Shown: one piece after another, positions 25,706 through 35,289 of the stretch
Layout of the letters: the number at the start of each line of letters is the position of its first letter
Numbering within the stretch: position 1 is the stretch's first letter
Assembly: GCF_040361435.1 (NCBI RefSeq)
Contig: NZ_APNL01000014.1
Location: 1-64,000, forward strand
DNA length: 64,000 bases
Direction: 5' to 3'
From: Salinisphaera sp002433465
GTDB taxonomy: Bacteria; Pseudomonadota; Gammaproteobacteria; Nevskiales; Salinisphaeraceae
The notes under the pieces: model-generated
The model's database searches: none
Told to the model about the DNA's origin: nothing
Seen by the model: only the letters and a program-made list of their open reading frames with translations
Position numbers and translations under genes: made by a program

Positions 25706-26557
25706 ATGGACACGCGTGTGACTGTTCAGGGGGAGCGGAAGATCACGGCGAATGAACAGGCGTATGCGAAGCAGGTATTGGCGCTCAAAAAGCTCCAGCT
25801 TCGCGCTTATGTTCTGATTGGCGGCTTTCTCCTGGCCCTGGCGTGCCTGTTGATCGCGGCGCTACCGTTCGGCCTGGCGCGGGGTGGAATTCTGGCCATA
25901 TTGTTTGTGGGCATACCGACCATCGGTCTCACTCTCTACGCCGGCCGGGGGATTGGTAATCAGGGGCTTCGCAAGCGTGCGGCCCTGGGCAATACGGTGT
26001 GCACCGTGAAAGGCCCTGTCACCTACATCACGCATCGGGTCAAAAACTCCCGCGCGGAAGAGTTCTTCGTCGGCGACATCACGCTCTGGTTGCCGCCTTC
26101 CACGTCGCTGCTTCCTTTTGTGGCTACCGAGAAAAACGGCTATCGCGAAACCGAGCTGGACGTCATTTTTATCGAAACCCGCTCGAAGCAGAAAACAGGT
26201 GGCGCAAGCGTTGCCCCGCACAAGGAAGCGCTCGTTGTTTATCTCGCGGACTACATCGATATCCATACCGTGTTTAATCGGCATGGCCGTCACTACTTGA
26301 TTCGCGAGAGCATAAGCACGTTCGCGGGTACGATTGGCTGCATTGTTATCGGGGCGTTGGGGTATCTATATTTTTTCCCGACCGAACAATGGCTGCAAAC
26401 GGGGTTGATGGTTCTGTTCCTGGCGTTGCTCGCCGATTTCGCGATCGTCGCGCTGGGCTGTTACCTGATCAACAAGCTCTACTTGGCCGTGCGTAAGCGG
26501 CTGGACCCGAACTTCAGGCCCAGCAGCTACGGCGAACGGCTCGCCGGCAAAGCGTAG
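25706..26557 (+). CDS. Membrane protein of unknown function
   Basis: A 283-residue protein starting at the ATG at 25706. There are two adjacent hydrophobic spans near residues 32-80 (LIGGFLLALACLLIAALPFG, GGILAILFVGIPTIGLTLYAG), a soluble middle (about 85-205), and two more spans near 215-265 ending in a basic tail. Codon use is GC-rich like the core genome, unlike the OLD gene before it. I do not recognise a family. Confidence 0.65.
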   Translation: MDTRVTVQGERKITANEQAYAKQVLALKKLQLRAYVLIGGFLLALACLLIAALPFGLARGGILAILFVGIPTIGLTLYAGRGIGNQGLRKRAALGNTVCTVKGPVTYITHRVKNSRAEEFFVGDITLWLPPSTSLLPFVATEKNGYRETELDVIFIETRSKQKTGGASVAPHKEALVVYLADYIDIHTVFNRHGRHYLIRESISTFAGTIGCIVIGALGYLYFFPTEQWLQTGLMVLFLALLADFAIVALGCYLINKLYLAVRKRLDPNFRPSSYGERLAGKA

Positions 26558-26791
26558 GCGCTGTGGTGGGCAAGGCTGCGCCGGTGTGACGAGTCGTAAT
26601 TGCGACAACGCTTTTCGAGTTATTCGCCCGACGCCCGGATGACGCGCCGGCTGTCGATCGCGCTTGCTAGGCTTCGGCGGTGACGAGCGGGGTTAGCGTA
26701 AGCGCGCCGCTGATGCGCCCTAATCGCGCTTTACCGCAATTTTTGCGCGTAGTAGTTTCACAGGAACTGCTTTAGCGATATGAGGTTAGCG

Positions 26792-26992
26792 ATGTCTCGA
26801 CCGCCCCTGGATGATGCCCGGTTACAAACGCTCGCCGCCGCGGCCGCGCTGGAACTCTCGCCCGAGCGCCGTGAAGTGTTGCGGCCAGTGCTCGACGGCG
26901 TGCTGCAACAGCTCGATCGCCTATACGACGTAGAGGTGGATGAAACGGTGCCGGTGCATTCCTTCGATGCGCGTTGGGAGGCAGAACAATGA
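26792..26992 (+). CDS. GatC/AtzG-like small subunit, copy 2
   Basis: A 66-residue paralogue of the protein at 21613-21813. It shares SR(A/P)PLDDARL, ELSPERR and HSFDARW. A GAGG ribosome site precedes the ATG by 7 nt; an in-frame ATG four codons earlier is possible. The stop overlaps the amidase start (ATGA). It probably stabilises or assembles with amidase copy 2. Confidence 0.75.
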   Translation: MSRPPLDDARLQTLAAAAALELSPERREVLRPVLDGVLQQLDRLYDVEVDETVPVHSFDARWEAEQ

Positions 26993-28383
26993 ACGATATG
27001 CTTTCGCTGTCTGCTGCCGAGCTGGGCGCCAAACTCAAGGCCCGCGACCTGTCGCCGGTGGATGCCGTCGAGGCCTGCCTCGAACGCATCGAAGCCACCG
27101 AGCCCAAGCTCAATGCCTACGTGCGCGTATTGGCCGACGAGGCCCGTGCTGCTGCCCGCCAGGCCGAACAGGAGATTGCTGCCGGCGACTGGCGTGGGCC
27201 ATTGCACGGCGTGCCGGTGGCCCTCAAGGACCTCTACGATCTGGCGAATGTGCCCACGACCGCCTCGTCGCGCGTGCGTGAAGACTGGACGCCGACGACC
27301 GACAGCGCCGCCGCCGAACGGCTGAAGCAGGCCGGGGCGGTGATTCTCGGCAAGACCCATACCCACGAATTCGCCTACGGCATCAGCACGCCGACGACGC
27401 GCAACCCGTGGGATACCGAACGCACGCCGGGCGGCTCCAGCGGCGGCTCCGGTGCCACCGTGGCTTCGGCCGGGGCGTTCATGGCCATGGGCAGCGATAC
27501 CGGCGGCTCCATTCGCATTCCGGCCGGGTTGTGCGGCACCGTGGGGCTGAAGCCGACATTTGGGCGTGTCAGCCGTGCCGGTATTACCTCGCTCTCCTGG
27601 GGGCTGGATCATGCTGGGCCACTGACGCGTACGGTCGAAGACGCAGCGCTTTCGCTGCAGGCATTGGCCGGCTACGACCCGCGCGACCCCGGCAGCGTCA
27701 ACGAGCCGGTGCCAGATTATCTGGCCGGCTTGCACGACGGCATCCAGGGTCTACGCGTCGGCGTGCCGAAGAACTATTTCTTCGACCGGGTGGACACCGA
27801 AATCGAAGCCGCGGTGCGCCAGGCCTACGAGCAGCTCCAGGCACTCGGGGCCGAACTGGTCGAGGTCGAACTGCCCATGGCCGATCAGTTCGTGCCTGTG
27901 GAGTTCGGCATCATGATGCCCGAAGCCAGTGATTATCATCGCGATATGCTGCGCGAGAAGGCCGAGCTGTATAACGACGACGTGCGCGTGCTGCTCGAGG
28001 CGGGCGAACTCGTGCCGGCAACGGCCTATATTCGTGCCCAGCGCGTGCGCCACCTCATCCAGCAGCAATTCAGCCAGCTCTACAAGCAGGTCGATGTCAT
28101 CGTCGCACCCACCACCACGGCCCCGGCGGTCACTGCAGGCACCGAGTCCGTCACCTGGCCCAACGGCCGCGAAGAATCGCTGATGTCGGCCTATACACGC
28201 TTTGCCGTACCCGGCAACGTCACCGGGCTGCCGGCCATGAGCGTGCCCTGCGGTTTCACCGAAAACGGCTTGCCGATTGGTTTCCAGGCGATCGGTCGTC
28301 CCTTCGACGAATCCACGGTGTTGCGTCTGGGTGCGGCCTACGAGGCGGCGACGGATTGGCACCAACGCCGCCCGGGTATCTGA
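26989..28383 (+). CDS. Amidase-signature hydrolase, copy 2 (full length)
   Basis: A 464-residue amidase, very similar to the copy at 21810 (by eye about four residues in five). The triad is K80, S150 and S174. The C-terminus AAYEAATDWHQRRPGI is intact, which shows what copy 1 has lost. With its small subunit it may hydrolyse a small amide or ureide-type substrate; a GatCAB tRNA role is unlikely without GatB. The ureide operon lies 18 kb away, so a link to nitrogen scavenging is possible but unproven. Confidence 0.9.
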   Translation: MNDMLSLSAAELGAKLKARDLSPVDAVEACLERIEATEPKLNAYVRVLADEARAAARQAEQEIAAGDWRGPLHGVPVALKDLYDLANVPTTASSRVREDWTPTTDSAAAERLKQAGAVILGKTHTHEFAYGISTPTTRNPWDTERTPGGSSGGSGATVASAGAFMAMGSDTGGSIRIPAGLCGTVGLKPTFGRVSRAGITSLSWGLDHAGPLTRTVEDAALSLQALAGYDPRDPGSVNEPVPDYLAGLHDGIQGLRVGVPKNYFFDRVDTEIEAAVRQAYEQLQALGAELVEVELPMADQFVPVEFGIMMPEASDYHRDMLREKAELYNDDVRVLLEAGELVPATAYIRAQRVRHLIQQQFSQLYKQVDVIVAPTTTAPAVTAGTESVTWPNGREESLMSAYTRFAVPGNVTGLPAMSVPCGFTENGLPIGFQAIGRPFDESTVLRLGAAYEAATDWHQRRPGI

Positions 28384-28489
28384 GTACAGGTTCAGGCGGC
28401 GCGGCGACAACGATCCGGTCCTTGAGCCGCGCCGCCACTGGCTATCCCGGTGAAGCTGTACTGCCCCGCGATGAAGGGTCATTCGGGTG

Positions 28490-28553
28490 TTGTATGTCGA
28501 ATTCGTGGCGCCGGCTCAAAGCCTTGGGCTAATCGGTTTCCGCAATCCGGGAT
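28490..28553 (+). repeat. Dispersed repeat, copy B
   Basis: It encodes YVEFVAPAQSLGLIGFRNPG then a stop, aligned with copy A at 20824-20880 over about 45 bp with roughly 80% identity. The inverse GGGGCAGTA motif lies just upstream (28459-28467). Confidence 0.5.
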
Positions 28554-28619
28554 GAAGCATCCTGTCGCCAGAGATCGCGCCAGATATCGCGAGATGTTCG
28601 GCCAGTCTGGTCGCAGCCC

Positions 28620-30662
28620 CTAGCCGGACTTCCAGGTCTTGCGCCGTTCGCGCGCCAGCTCGACGACCCTGGCGATATCCTCGTCCGTATAAACGCCGTT
28701 CACGCCCGCGATAGGGGCCAGCTTCATGCCGTGCTTGAGGCCGAGCTTGTAAATCTCCTTGACCTTGCGCCACTCGGTATCGCGGCCGACCGTAAACGCT
28801 TCGAAGCGACCTTCCAACGCCAGCACGATGGTCTCTGCGAGACAGGCATAAACGATGTTTTCCGGCAGGGCGATATCGCGCATGCCGCGGACCTTGGAGG
28901 GCAGTTCGATTTCGCCGGATTCGATCACCAGAACGTCCGGCCGCTTGGCGCATTCCTCGGGCGGCAGGTCGAGCGGGCGGGCCACGTCGGTGATTACGCA
29001 GCCGGGTTTGACGCGGGTGATGTCCAGCACCTTCTTGCCGGCGCCCGAGGTCGTGGTGACGATCATATCCATCTCGGCTAAATGCCCCTCGTAGTCGGCC
29101 GCCGCGACCACTTTCGCCTCGGGCGTCTCTTCGAGGATGGATGCCTTCAGCGCCTTGAGCTTGTCCTGATCGCGGCCGCCGAGATAGACCTCGTCGAACG
29201 TCATCGCCAGCAGGCGCGCGCTCACCGAGCCGATCGAGCCGGTCGCGCCGATCACCATGGCCTTGGCCTGTACGCGGCCACCTTTCGGCGTTTCCACCAG
29301 GCCCATGCGGCGCATCGCGTCGGCGGCGGCCCAGAGCGCGCCGGACGCCGAGTAACTATTGCCGGTGGTCACCGGCAGGTTCGCGCGCTGGGCCACAGTC
29401 ATGCCCGCGTCACCGACAACCTTCGTGAATGCGCCCAGGCCGATGATCTGGGCGCCCATCTTCTGTGCCTTGTCCGCGGCCGCGAGCAGCCGGCGATAGG
29501 TGAATTCCGGGCTACGGGCGAGCATCTCCTTGGGCGTGCCACCTACCGCAATCAGCCAGCCCTCCGCTTCCGCGCCGGTCGGCGAGATGATGTTCGTCAT
29601 CTTGCAGTACTCCATGGGTGGCAACATGGCAGCGGCTTTTTCGACCTGATCCATCAGGCGCTTGGGTGTGGATTTCGGTAGCAGCGGTAAACCCTTCCGG
29701 ATCGCTTGCTGGCTGAGCGGATGGATAATGAACGCGAAACGGCGCACGTTGCGGAAGTGCCCGGTGGGGTGCAGCAGCTGCGCGGTGAGCTCCAGCTCGT
29801 CGATGATGCCGGCCCGTGTTTCGTCCGAGAGCTCCTGCGGCTCAAGCTCGGTCGCCGCAAGGATCATCGCCTCGATCACGTCGACGTCGACCACTTGCTT
29901 GAACGGCTGCGGGCAGATATCGATCGCGAGATTGGCCTCCTGTGCCTTCAGCCAGGCCAGGCTCTGTTCATCGATCGCCGAGCTGAGCAGGGTCTTGCCC
30001 TTTAGATTGCCGTCGCCAGCAAAGGAGCGGATATCCTCAATCGCGCCGACAATCACATGCGACTTGGCCATTTCCTGGGCCAGCAGGCGCTGCTTGATCT
30101 TCGCCAGCCTGGGCAGCACGGCACCTAGCTTGCGTGTCGCCCAGATGCCGTTGGCCATGGTGCTGCCGGTGGCGAACAGTTCCAGCTGTGCCAAAGACGA
30201 CAACATGGTGGGCGTGCCCGTCTGTAACAGCGCGTCGGCAAAACTTAAATTGGGCGTGTAATGCGACATCTCGACGGCGATGTCGTAGTTCACGCTGCCG
30301 GACATGAACAATACCCGGCTGTTGTTGAAGTAGCTGCCCAACGTTTTATGCACATGGCGCACCGCTCGCAGCTGCAGCATGCGACGCAGATGCGCGCCGG
30401 TGGTCGCCGGTACCCGTGTTACCACCTTCAGCAGCTTGTCTTTATCCACGAAACGCCGCGTGCCCACGTCGCAGTAGTCGCGGATCAGACCCAGCCCCAC
30501 CGCATCGGCGTGGGACTGCGCGCGGCGCAGCAGATCCCAGGCGCGATCCTCGTCGCCGTCCGCGCCCTGGCGGGTGACGGTGAAGTCCTTACCCAAAAAT
30601 TTGGTTTTAAGGGAATAGTCCTGCGCGGACGGGCCCATCGAGACGGAAATGACGTGTTTCAA
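28620..30662 (-). CDS. Long acyl-ACP-reductase-like NAD(P)-dependent dehydrogenase
   Basis: A 680-residue protein. The TTG start gives MKHVISVSMGPS, with GGGGAG upstream. The C-terminal half (about residues 360-680) resembles fatty-aldehyde-forming acyl-ACP reductases and shikimate-dehydrogenase-type folds: IIGLGAFTKVVGDAG, LPVTTGNSYSASGAL, the Rossmann motif VIGATGSIGSVSARLL (about 467) and ACLAETIVLALEG. The N-terminal half (about 1-350) is unlike the short cyanobacterial enzymes and contains YFNNSRVLFMSGSVNYD; I do not recognise it. A role in making fatty aldehydes or alcohols is inferred. It stands alone, transcribed away from the divergent region at 30.7 kb. Confidence 0.75.
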   Translation of the reverse strand: MKHVISVSMGPSAQDYSLKTKFLGKDFTVTRQGADGDEDRAWDLLRRAQSHADAVGLGLIRDYCDVGTRRFVDKDKLLKVVTRVPATTGAHLRRMLQLRAVRHVHKTLGSYFNNSRVLFMSGSVNYDIAVEMSHYTPNLSFADALLQTGTPTMLSSLAQLELFATGSTMANGIWATRKLGAVLPRLAKIKQRLLAQEMAKSHVIVGAIEDIRSFAGDGNLKGKTLLSSAIDEQSLAWLKAQEANLAIDICPQPFKQVVDVDVIEAMILAATELEPQELSDETRAGIIDELELTAQLLHPTGHFRNVRRFAFIIHPLSQQAIRKGLPLLPKSTPKRLMDQVEKAAAMLPPMEYCKMTNIISPTGAEAEGWLIAVGGTPKEMLARSPEFTYRRLLAAADKAQKMGAQIIGLGAFTKVVGDAGMTVAQRANLPVTTGNSYSASGALWAAADAMRRMGLVETPKGGRVQAKAMVIGATGSIGSVSARLLAMTFDEVYLGGRDQDKLKALKASILEETPEAKVVAAADYEGHLAEMDMIVTTTSGAGKKVLDITRVKPGCVITDVARPLDLPPEECAKRPDVLVIESGEIELPSKVRGMRDIALPENIVYACLAETIVLALEGRFEAFTVGRDTEWRKVKEIYKLGLKHGMKLAPIAGVNGVYTDEDIARVVELARERRKTWKSG

Positions 30663-31672
30663 AGCCAGCTCCCCGGTCCGTTTTCTTGTGCGAACAACTT
30701 GCTCTGGGTGCGAGGTCTTACGATCACCGGCGCCTGCTTGTCCTGGAGACGGTAGGTTTAAGTTCCGACTGCGACACGGCAGCGGTGCTCCAGAGCCTCT
30801 CGAAGCGCGAGATAAGCCAAGCGTTTTCGTGGGCAATAATTAAGCGAACATACTACTTTTGTCTAGGTCTGCTTGTGTGACACTTCGCAACGAGGGGTTT
30901 TTGCGGTGAAACCGTCGGCGGATATGCCGCGCCCCTCAAAACACGCGTAGCAGATGTCGCCGGTGCAATTTCTCGTGCTCTCGGTTGATCGAGTCCACGA
31001 GACGGGAGAGGCATCGACGGCGTTGTTGGACTTCCTTTGTACGGCCGGAGTGATGTGAGGCGCCATGTTGACGTCTTCGGCGGTTGCCCCGATCGCTCGC
31101 GCCATCCGATGGCCGTCTTTCTTGAGCATCTGGGCGGTGTTCGCGGTGAGAGCAACGGGCATCTGGAGGCTGGTGCGTCGCGACAGTGCTGTCCGTTCGC
31201 AGACCGGTGTCCGGGTCGCTACAGTTTGCCTCTGCCTGGGCGTGGCGCCTGCGTTCTTTATTGGGAGCGGCACCTCGGCCTATGCGCGGATGCTTGCATG
31301 GCTGCCGCCGTTATCTGTGCAGCCGGGCTGGTCGGCTACCGCCACCGGGCGCCTATTGGCTGGCCTGACTCTTGCCCAGGTCGTAGTGCCTGTCAGGCTT
31401 CGACGCAGATGGCGCGTCGTCCGTGCACGGGTACGTTCTAGCTCGTAGCGCGATCTTGGCGATGAGTCGGCCGAGTGACCCGCAGACGAGGTATGGCATT
31501 TGCGACAGGGGTCAAAAACTGACCCTATATCGAGATTAACGAAACTGAGATGTCGCCAGCTATGCACTTGGACCGGCTGCTTGATGGGTGCACGCGGTGT
31601 CCGGCGCCGGATTCGTTAGTCTGGCAAGCGTTACCTTGATCGTCTCGCAATAGCGAAGAATTGATACGGCCG
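30663..31672. other. Thousand-base region without a convincing gene
   Basis: It holds the promoter of the dehydrogenase gene and a possible small gene (31065-31448). GGGTCA-AAAAC-TGACCC at 31508-31524 is a hairpin of REP-like type. Nothing else is clear. Confidence 0.4.
31065..31448 (+). CDS. Possible small hydrophobic protein
   Basis: An open frame of 127 codons with GAGG 5 nt before the ATG. It contains hydrophobic patches (VRVATVCLCLGVAPAFFIG, LAGLTLAQVVVPV) and a very basic C-terminus. I do not recognise a family; it may be a gene remnant or chance. Confidence 0.25.
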   Translation: MLTSSAVAPIARAIRWPSFLSIWAVFAVRATGIWRLVRRDSAVRSQTGVRVATVCLCLGVAPAFFIGSGTSAYARMLAWLPPLSVQPGWSATATGRLLAGLTLAQVVVPVRLRRRWRVVRARVRSSS

Positions 31673-33108
31673 TTACGAGGCGATGCGCACGGTATTCGAT
31701 TCCTCACCGCCTGGCGCTTTGGCGGCGGCGTCAGCGTCGCTGATCTCATCGTGGTTCGCGGCTGCGCGCGGCGGCCGCGTCTGTGTAGGGGATGAACTAC
31801 AGGGTCTTCCCTGGTGTAGCGCTTTCGCATCATCGAGATTTGCGGTGGTGGCCATGTTGCGTACCGCGGTAACCAACCCGTTGGTGCAGTCGCTAATGCG
31901 CACGATGGCCTCGCCGGCATGGCGGGCCATATCGACGCCTCGATCGACGCTGCCGCGACAGTTTTGCATGCTGGTCGTGGCGTCGCCGGAAAGTGTCTGC
32001 AGCTTGCCGATCATCTCGGAGATTTCGCTCGCCGCTTCGGCGGTTCTGTGCGCCAGCTGGCGTACTTCGTGGGCCACCACGGAAAAGCCGCGGCCGTGCT
32101 CGCCGGCTCGTGCAGCTTCGACGGCTGCGTTCAACGAAAACATATTGGTTTGCGACGCAATCGAGCGAATGGTTTCCACGATGACCGTGATGGCGTCCGT
32201 CTGCCCGGCCAGTTCGCCGAGCAGGTTCGAGGTGACGCTGATCTGATCGGCCATGCTGCGGATTTCACACACCGTGTCGTCGATAACGCGCTGGCCGGCG
32301 CCGGCTTCGGTTTCGGTGTCGGCGGAAATACGGCAGGCGGTGCGTATGCTTTCGCTTTCGCGGTCGACCCGCTCGGTGATGTCGCTGGCGAATTTGATGA
32401 TTTTGTAGAGTTGGCCGTCTTCGTCAAAGATCGGGTTGTAGGTGGCTTCCAGCCACAGCACTCGGCCGGCGTGGTCGTAGCGTTTGAATTGCCCCGCCAT
32501 GAACTTGCCTTCGTTGAGTCGTGCCCAGAAATCGCGATACTCGGCGCTACTGGCCAACTCGCGACCGCAGAAGATGCGATGATGAGCACCGACGATCTCA
32601 TCAGCGTATAACCCACGGTGGCCAGAAAGTTGTCGTTGGCGGTCAGGATTTGCCCACTCGGCGTAAATTCGATGACCGCCATGGAGCGGTTGATAGCCCG
32701 CAGCCGCCGGCTGACTTCCTGTTCTTCGTTAACCTTCGCCGTGATGTCGGTTGCGATCTTGATCACGCGAACGACGCGCCCGCGCCGGTCGTGGATAGGG
32801 TTGTAAGAAGCCTCCAGCCACAGGCGCTCGCCAGCCTGGGTCAAACGTTCGCAGCGGCCGTTGACGAACTCGCCTTCGCGAAGCCGCGCCCAGAACGCTG
32901 CGTAATCCGCGCTTTGTGCGTATTCCCGAGAACAAAGCAGGCTGTGATGCTGGCCGATGATCGACTCGGCGTCATAACCGGTGGTTTCCAGAAACGCGCT
33001 ATTGGCGCACAGGATCTTGCCCTGCGGATCGAATTCGATCACGGCCATGGATCGATGAATAGCCTTGATTAGCGCGGTTTTATGGCAAGCTGCCTCCGAT
33101 TTGAACAC
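31673..33108 (-). pseudogene. Soluble PAS-PAS chemoreceptor, broken by a single-base frameshift
   Basis: The 5' part (GTG at 33108, GGGGAG ribosome site) encodes a first PAS domain (SMAVIEFDPQGKILCAN) and starts a second (SMAVIEFTPSGQILTAN). After NFLATVGYT, near 32604-32606, the frame changes. Adding one base there restores ADEIVGAHHRIFCGREL, the expected PAS continuation, which then runs into SSAEYRDFWARLNEGKF, a PAC segment and a methyl-accepting signalling domain (SLNAAVEAARAGEHGRGF, VAHEVRQLAHRTAEAA). The intact protein would be about 478 residues with no membrane segment. It could be real gene decay, programmed frameshifting or an assembly error. Confidence 0.88.
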
Positions 33109-33587
33109 GTCTTTTTCTCCCCGTTAGGCGCCGCTGCCCGTTCTGGGTATATGAGTTTTATTGGGCGCATGACGGCAACATCGGCTCGCCGCGAGCAATA
33201 CTTGAGAAAAATCCGTCAGACTGGCGCCAGAATGCAGTTAGAGAAGTGTAGAAGGCGCCTGCTGAGGCTAGAAGTCTCGATAAAATGGCAGCACTCGGCA
33301 CTCAGTCGAACTGTGACGCTCCGGCATGATGATGCGGGCGTGGCGACCGCCGGGTGTACGACGGGCCATCGCGCTGGGCTGCCTTTGTCGAGGCAAAGCC
33401 AAAGCGGTCAAGGCGGCGGCAGAACGCAGGCCAGCGTATGAGTAGAGCCCTGGACCGGCGGTGCCGTCTGAAGCTCAAGCGGGTCGGTGCGATCCTTCGG
33501 TCTGAGCCGGTTTGTGGACGCTGTAAGCTGACCATGTGGCATTGAGCGGCTGAGCGACTTGGCCTCTAACAAGCATGGAGAACGTGA
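33109..33587. other. Intergenic region between divergent genes
   Basis: It holds the divergent promoters of the chemoreceptor and monooxygenase genes. No supported gene, repeat or strong hairpin was seen. Confidence 0.5.
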
Positions 33588-35090
33588 ATGGATACCAGCG
33601 ATACTGCGACCGCCGGCGCCGGTTCGATTGAAGAACGCATCTGGCCGGTCGTCATCATCGGTACGGGTTTTGGTGGCCAGGCCACGGCGGTGAACCTGCT
33701 GCGCCGCGATATCGACGACTTCCTGATGCTCGAGCGGCGCGATTTCATGGGCGGCACCTGGCAGCAGAACAGCTACCCCGGCGCGGCCGTGGACGTGCAG
33801 TCGCCGCTGTATTCGTTGTCGTTCGAGCCCTGGCCCTGGACGCAGATGTTCGCCGAGCGCGAGGAGCTGGCCGAATACACCGCACACGTCATCGACAAAT
33901 ACGGCCTGCGCGAGAAAACCCGTCTATCTCACAACGTCGAACAGGTGGCCTGGCAGGAGGACGAGGGCGTCTGGTATATCCAGGTGGCCGACCGGCCCAC
34001 GATTCGCGCACGCGTGCTCATCAACGCGTCCGGGCCGCTATCGACGCCTGTCATCCCGAATTTTCCGGGGCGTGAGCGTTTCAAGGGCGAAAGCTTTCAT
34101 ACCAATGACTGGAACCACGACTTCGATCACCGCGGCAAACGCCTGGCCATCATCGGCAGCGGCGCGAGCGCGGCCCAGATCATTCCGGCCATCGCGCCCG
34201 ACGTCGCCGAACTGCACGTGTTCCAGCGTAGCCCGCACTGGGTCATTCCGCGACCGGACCGCAAGTTCGGCGCGCTCACGCGGCGGCTTCTGTCGATCAA
34301 GCCGGTCTACAAGGCGGTACGCACCGCGATCTACTGGGGGCTGGAGTCGCGCATCATCGGCTTCAAGTATTCGCGCACCATGCTCAACCTCATCGCCCAG
34401 CGAAAGGCCGACAAGCATCTCGAAGAACAGGTGCCGGATGAGGCGCTGCGCGCCAGGCTTACGCCGGATTTCACCATCGGCTGCAAGCGCATCATTCTCT
34501 CGAACACGCTCTACCCGGCGCTCATGCGTGACAACGTCACCCTGCACGACGCGCAAGACGGCATCGAAGAAGTCACCGAAACGGGTATCCGCACGAAGCA
34601 GGGCGAAGCAATCGATCTGGACTGTATCGTCTGGTCTACCGGCTACGACGCAACCGACGGCATGATTTCCTACCCCGTGATCGGCCGCCACGGCAAGACG
34701 CTCGCCGATTTCTGGGCCGACTATCCGCGGGCCTATCTCGGCACCGCAATTCCGGGTTTTCCCAATCTGTTCATCGGCACCGGGCCGAATACCGGCATCG
34801 GCCATACCTCGCATATCTTCATGATCGAATCGCAGCTGAAATACATCATCCAGTGCGTGGAGAAGGTGCTCAAAAGCGACGCTGGCCAGATCGAGGTCAC
34901 GCCCGAAGCCGAGGCGCGTTATACCGCGAAGATCCATGACGAAATGGCGCAGACCGTCTGGCATACCGGCGGCTGTAACAGCTGGTACAAGAGCGCTTCC
35001 GGTCGCGTGACGGCTATGTTCCCGGGCTTTACGTTCACCTACCGTCGCATGGCCGAGAACTTCAAGCGCGACGACCATCGGCTGGTGTAA
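33588..35090 (+). CDS. FAD-dependent monooxygenase, Baeyer-Villiger type
   Basis: A 500-residue flavoprotein. The FAD-binding motif is GTGFGG (about residues 25-30), the BVMO fingerprint is FKGESFHTNDW (FxGxxxHxxxW, about 165-175), and the NADPH-binding motif is GSGASA (about 190). Such enzymes insert oxygen next to ketones or oxidise hydrophobic substrates with NADPH and O2. The gene is monocistronic; the substrate is not evident. It is flanked by a chemoreceptor pseudogene and a bestrophin-like channel gene. Confidence 0.9.
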   Translation: MDTSDTATAGAGSIEERIWPVVIIGTGFGGQATAVNLLRRDIDDFLMLERRDFMGGTWQQNSYPGAAVDVQSPLYSLSFEPWPWTQMFAEREELAEYTAHVIDKYGLREKTRLSHNVEQVAWQEDEGVWYIQVADRPTIRARVLINASGPLSTPVIPNFPGRERFKGESFHTNDWNHDFDHRGKRLAIIGSGASAAQIIPAIAPDVAELHVFQRSPHWVIPRPDRKFGALTRRLLSIKPVYKAVRTAIYWGLESRIIGFKYSRTMLNLIAQRKADKHLEEQVPDEALRARLTPDFTIGCKRIILSNTLYPALMRDNVTLHDAQDGIEEVTETGIRTKQGEAIDLDCIVWSTGYDATDGMISYPVIGRHGKTLADFWADYPRAYLGTAIPGFPNLFIGTGPNTGIGHTSHIFMIESQLKYIIQCVEKVLKSDAGQIEVTPEAEARYTAKIHDEMAQTVWHTGGCNSWYKSASGRVTAMFPGFTFTYRRMAENFKRDDHRLV

Positions 35091-35289
35091 GCGCGAACGC
35101 AGGCGCTGAAGCGCTCGAAACGACCTGGGCGGGCCTTGGGCCGCGTTGGCGATCCGGCGATTTGCCGGGCGAGGCGAACGAGCGCGCCTATTCGCGGTCA
35201 AGCAAGTAAGTCGACCGCGATTGATTGCTGCGCCGCAGCGCGATCGCCCGTTGCCATTTAGCGATCGCCCCGAGGTGCGCGCCTGAACA

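Noticed and set aside
21613..28383. GatCAB tRNA amidotransferase subunits
   Set aside because: No gatB is adjacent, there are two copies, and the small subunit is unlike housekeeping GatC; stand-alone amidases with AtzG-like partners fit better.
33408..33887. Minus-strand open frame overlapping the monooxygenase start
   Set aside because: It overlaps the FAD-binding region of a clear gene and has antisense composition.
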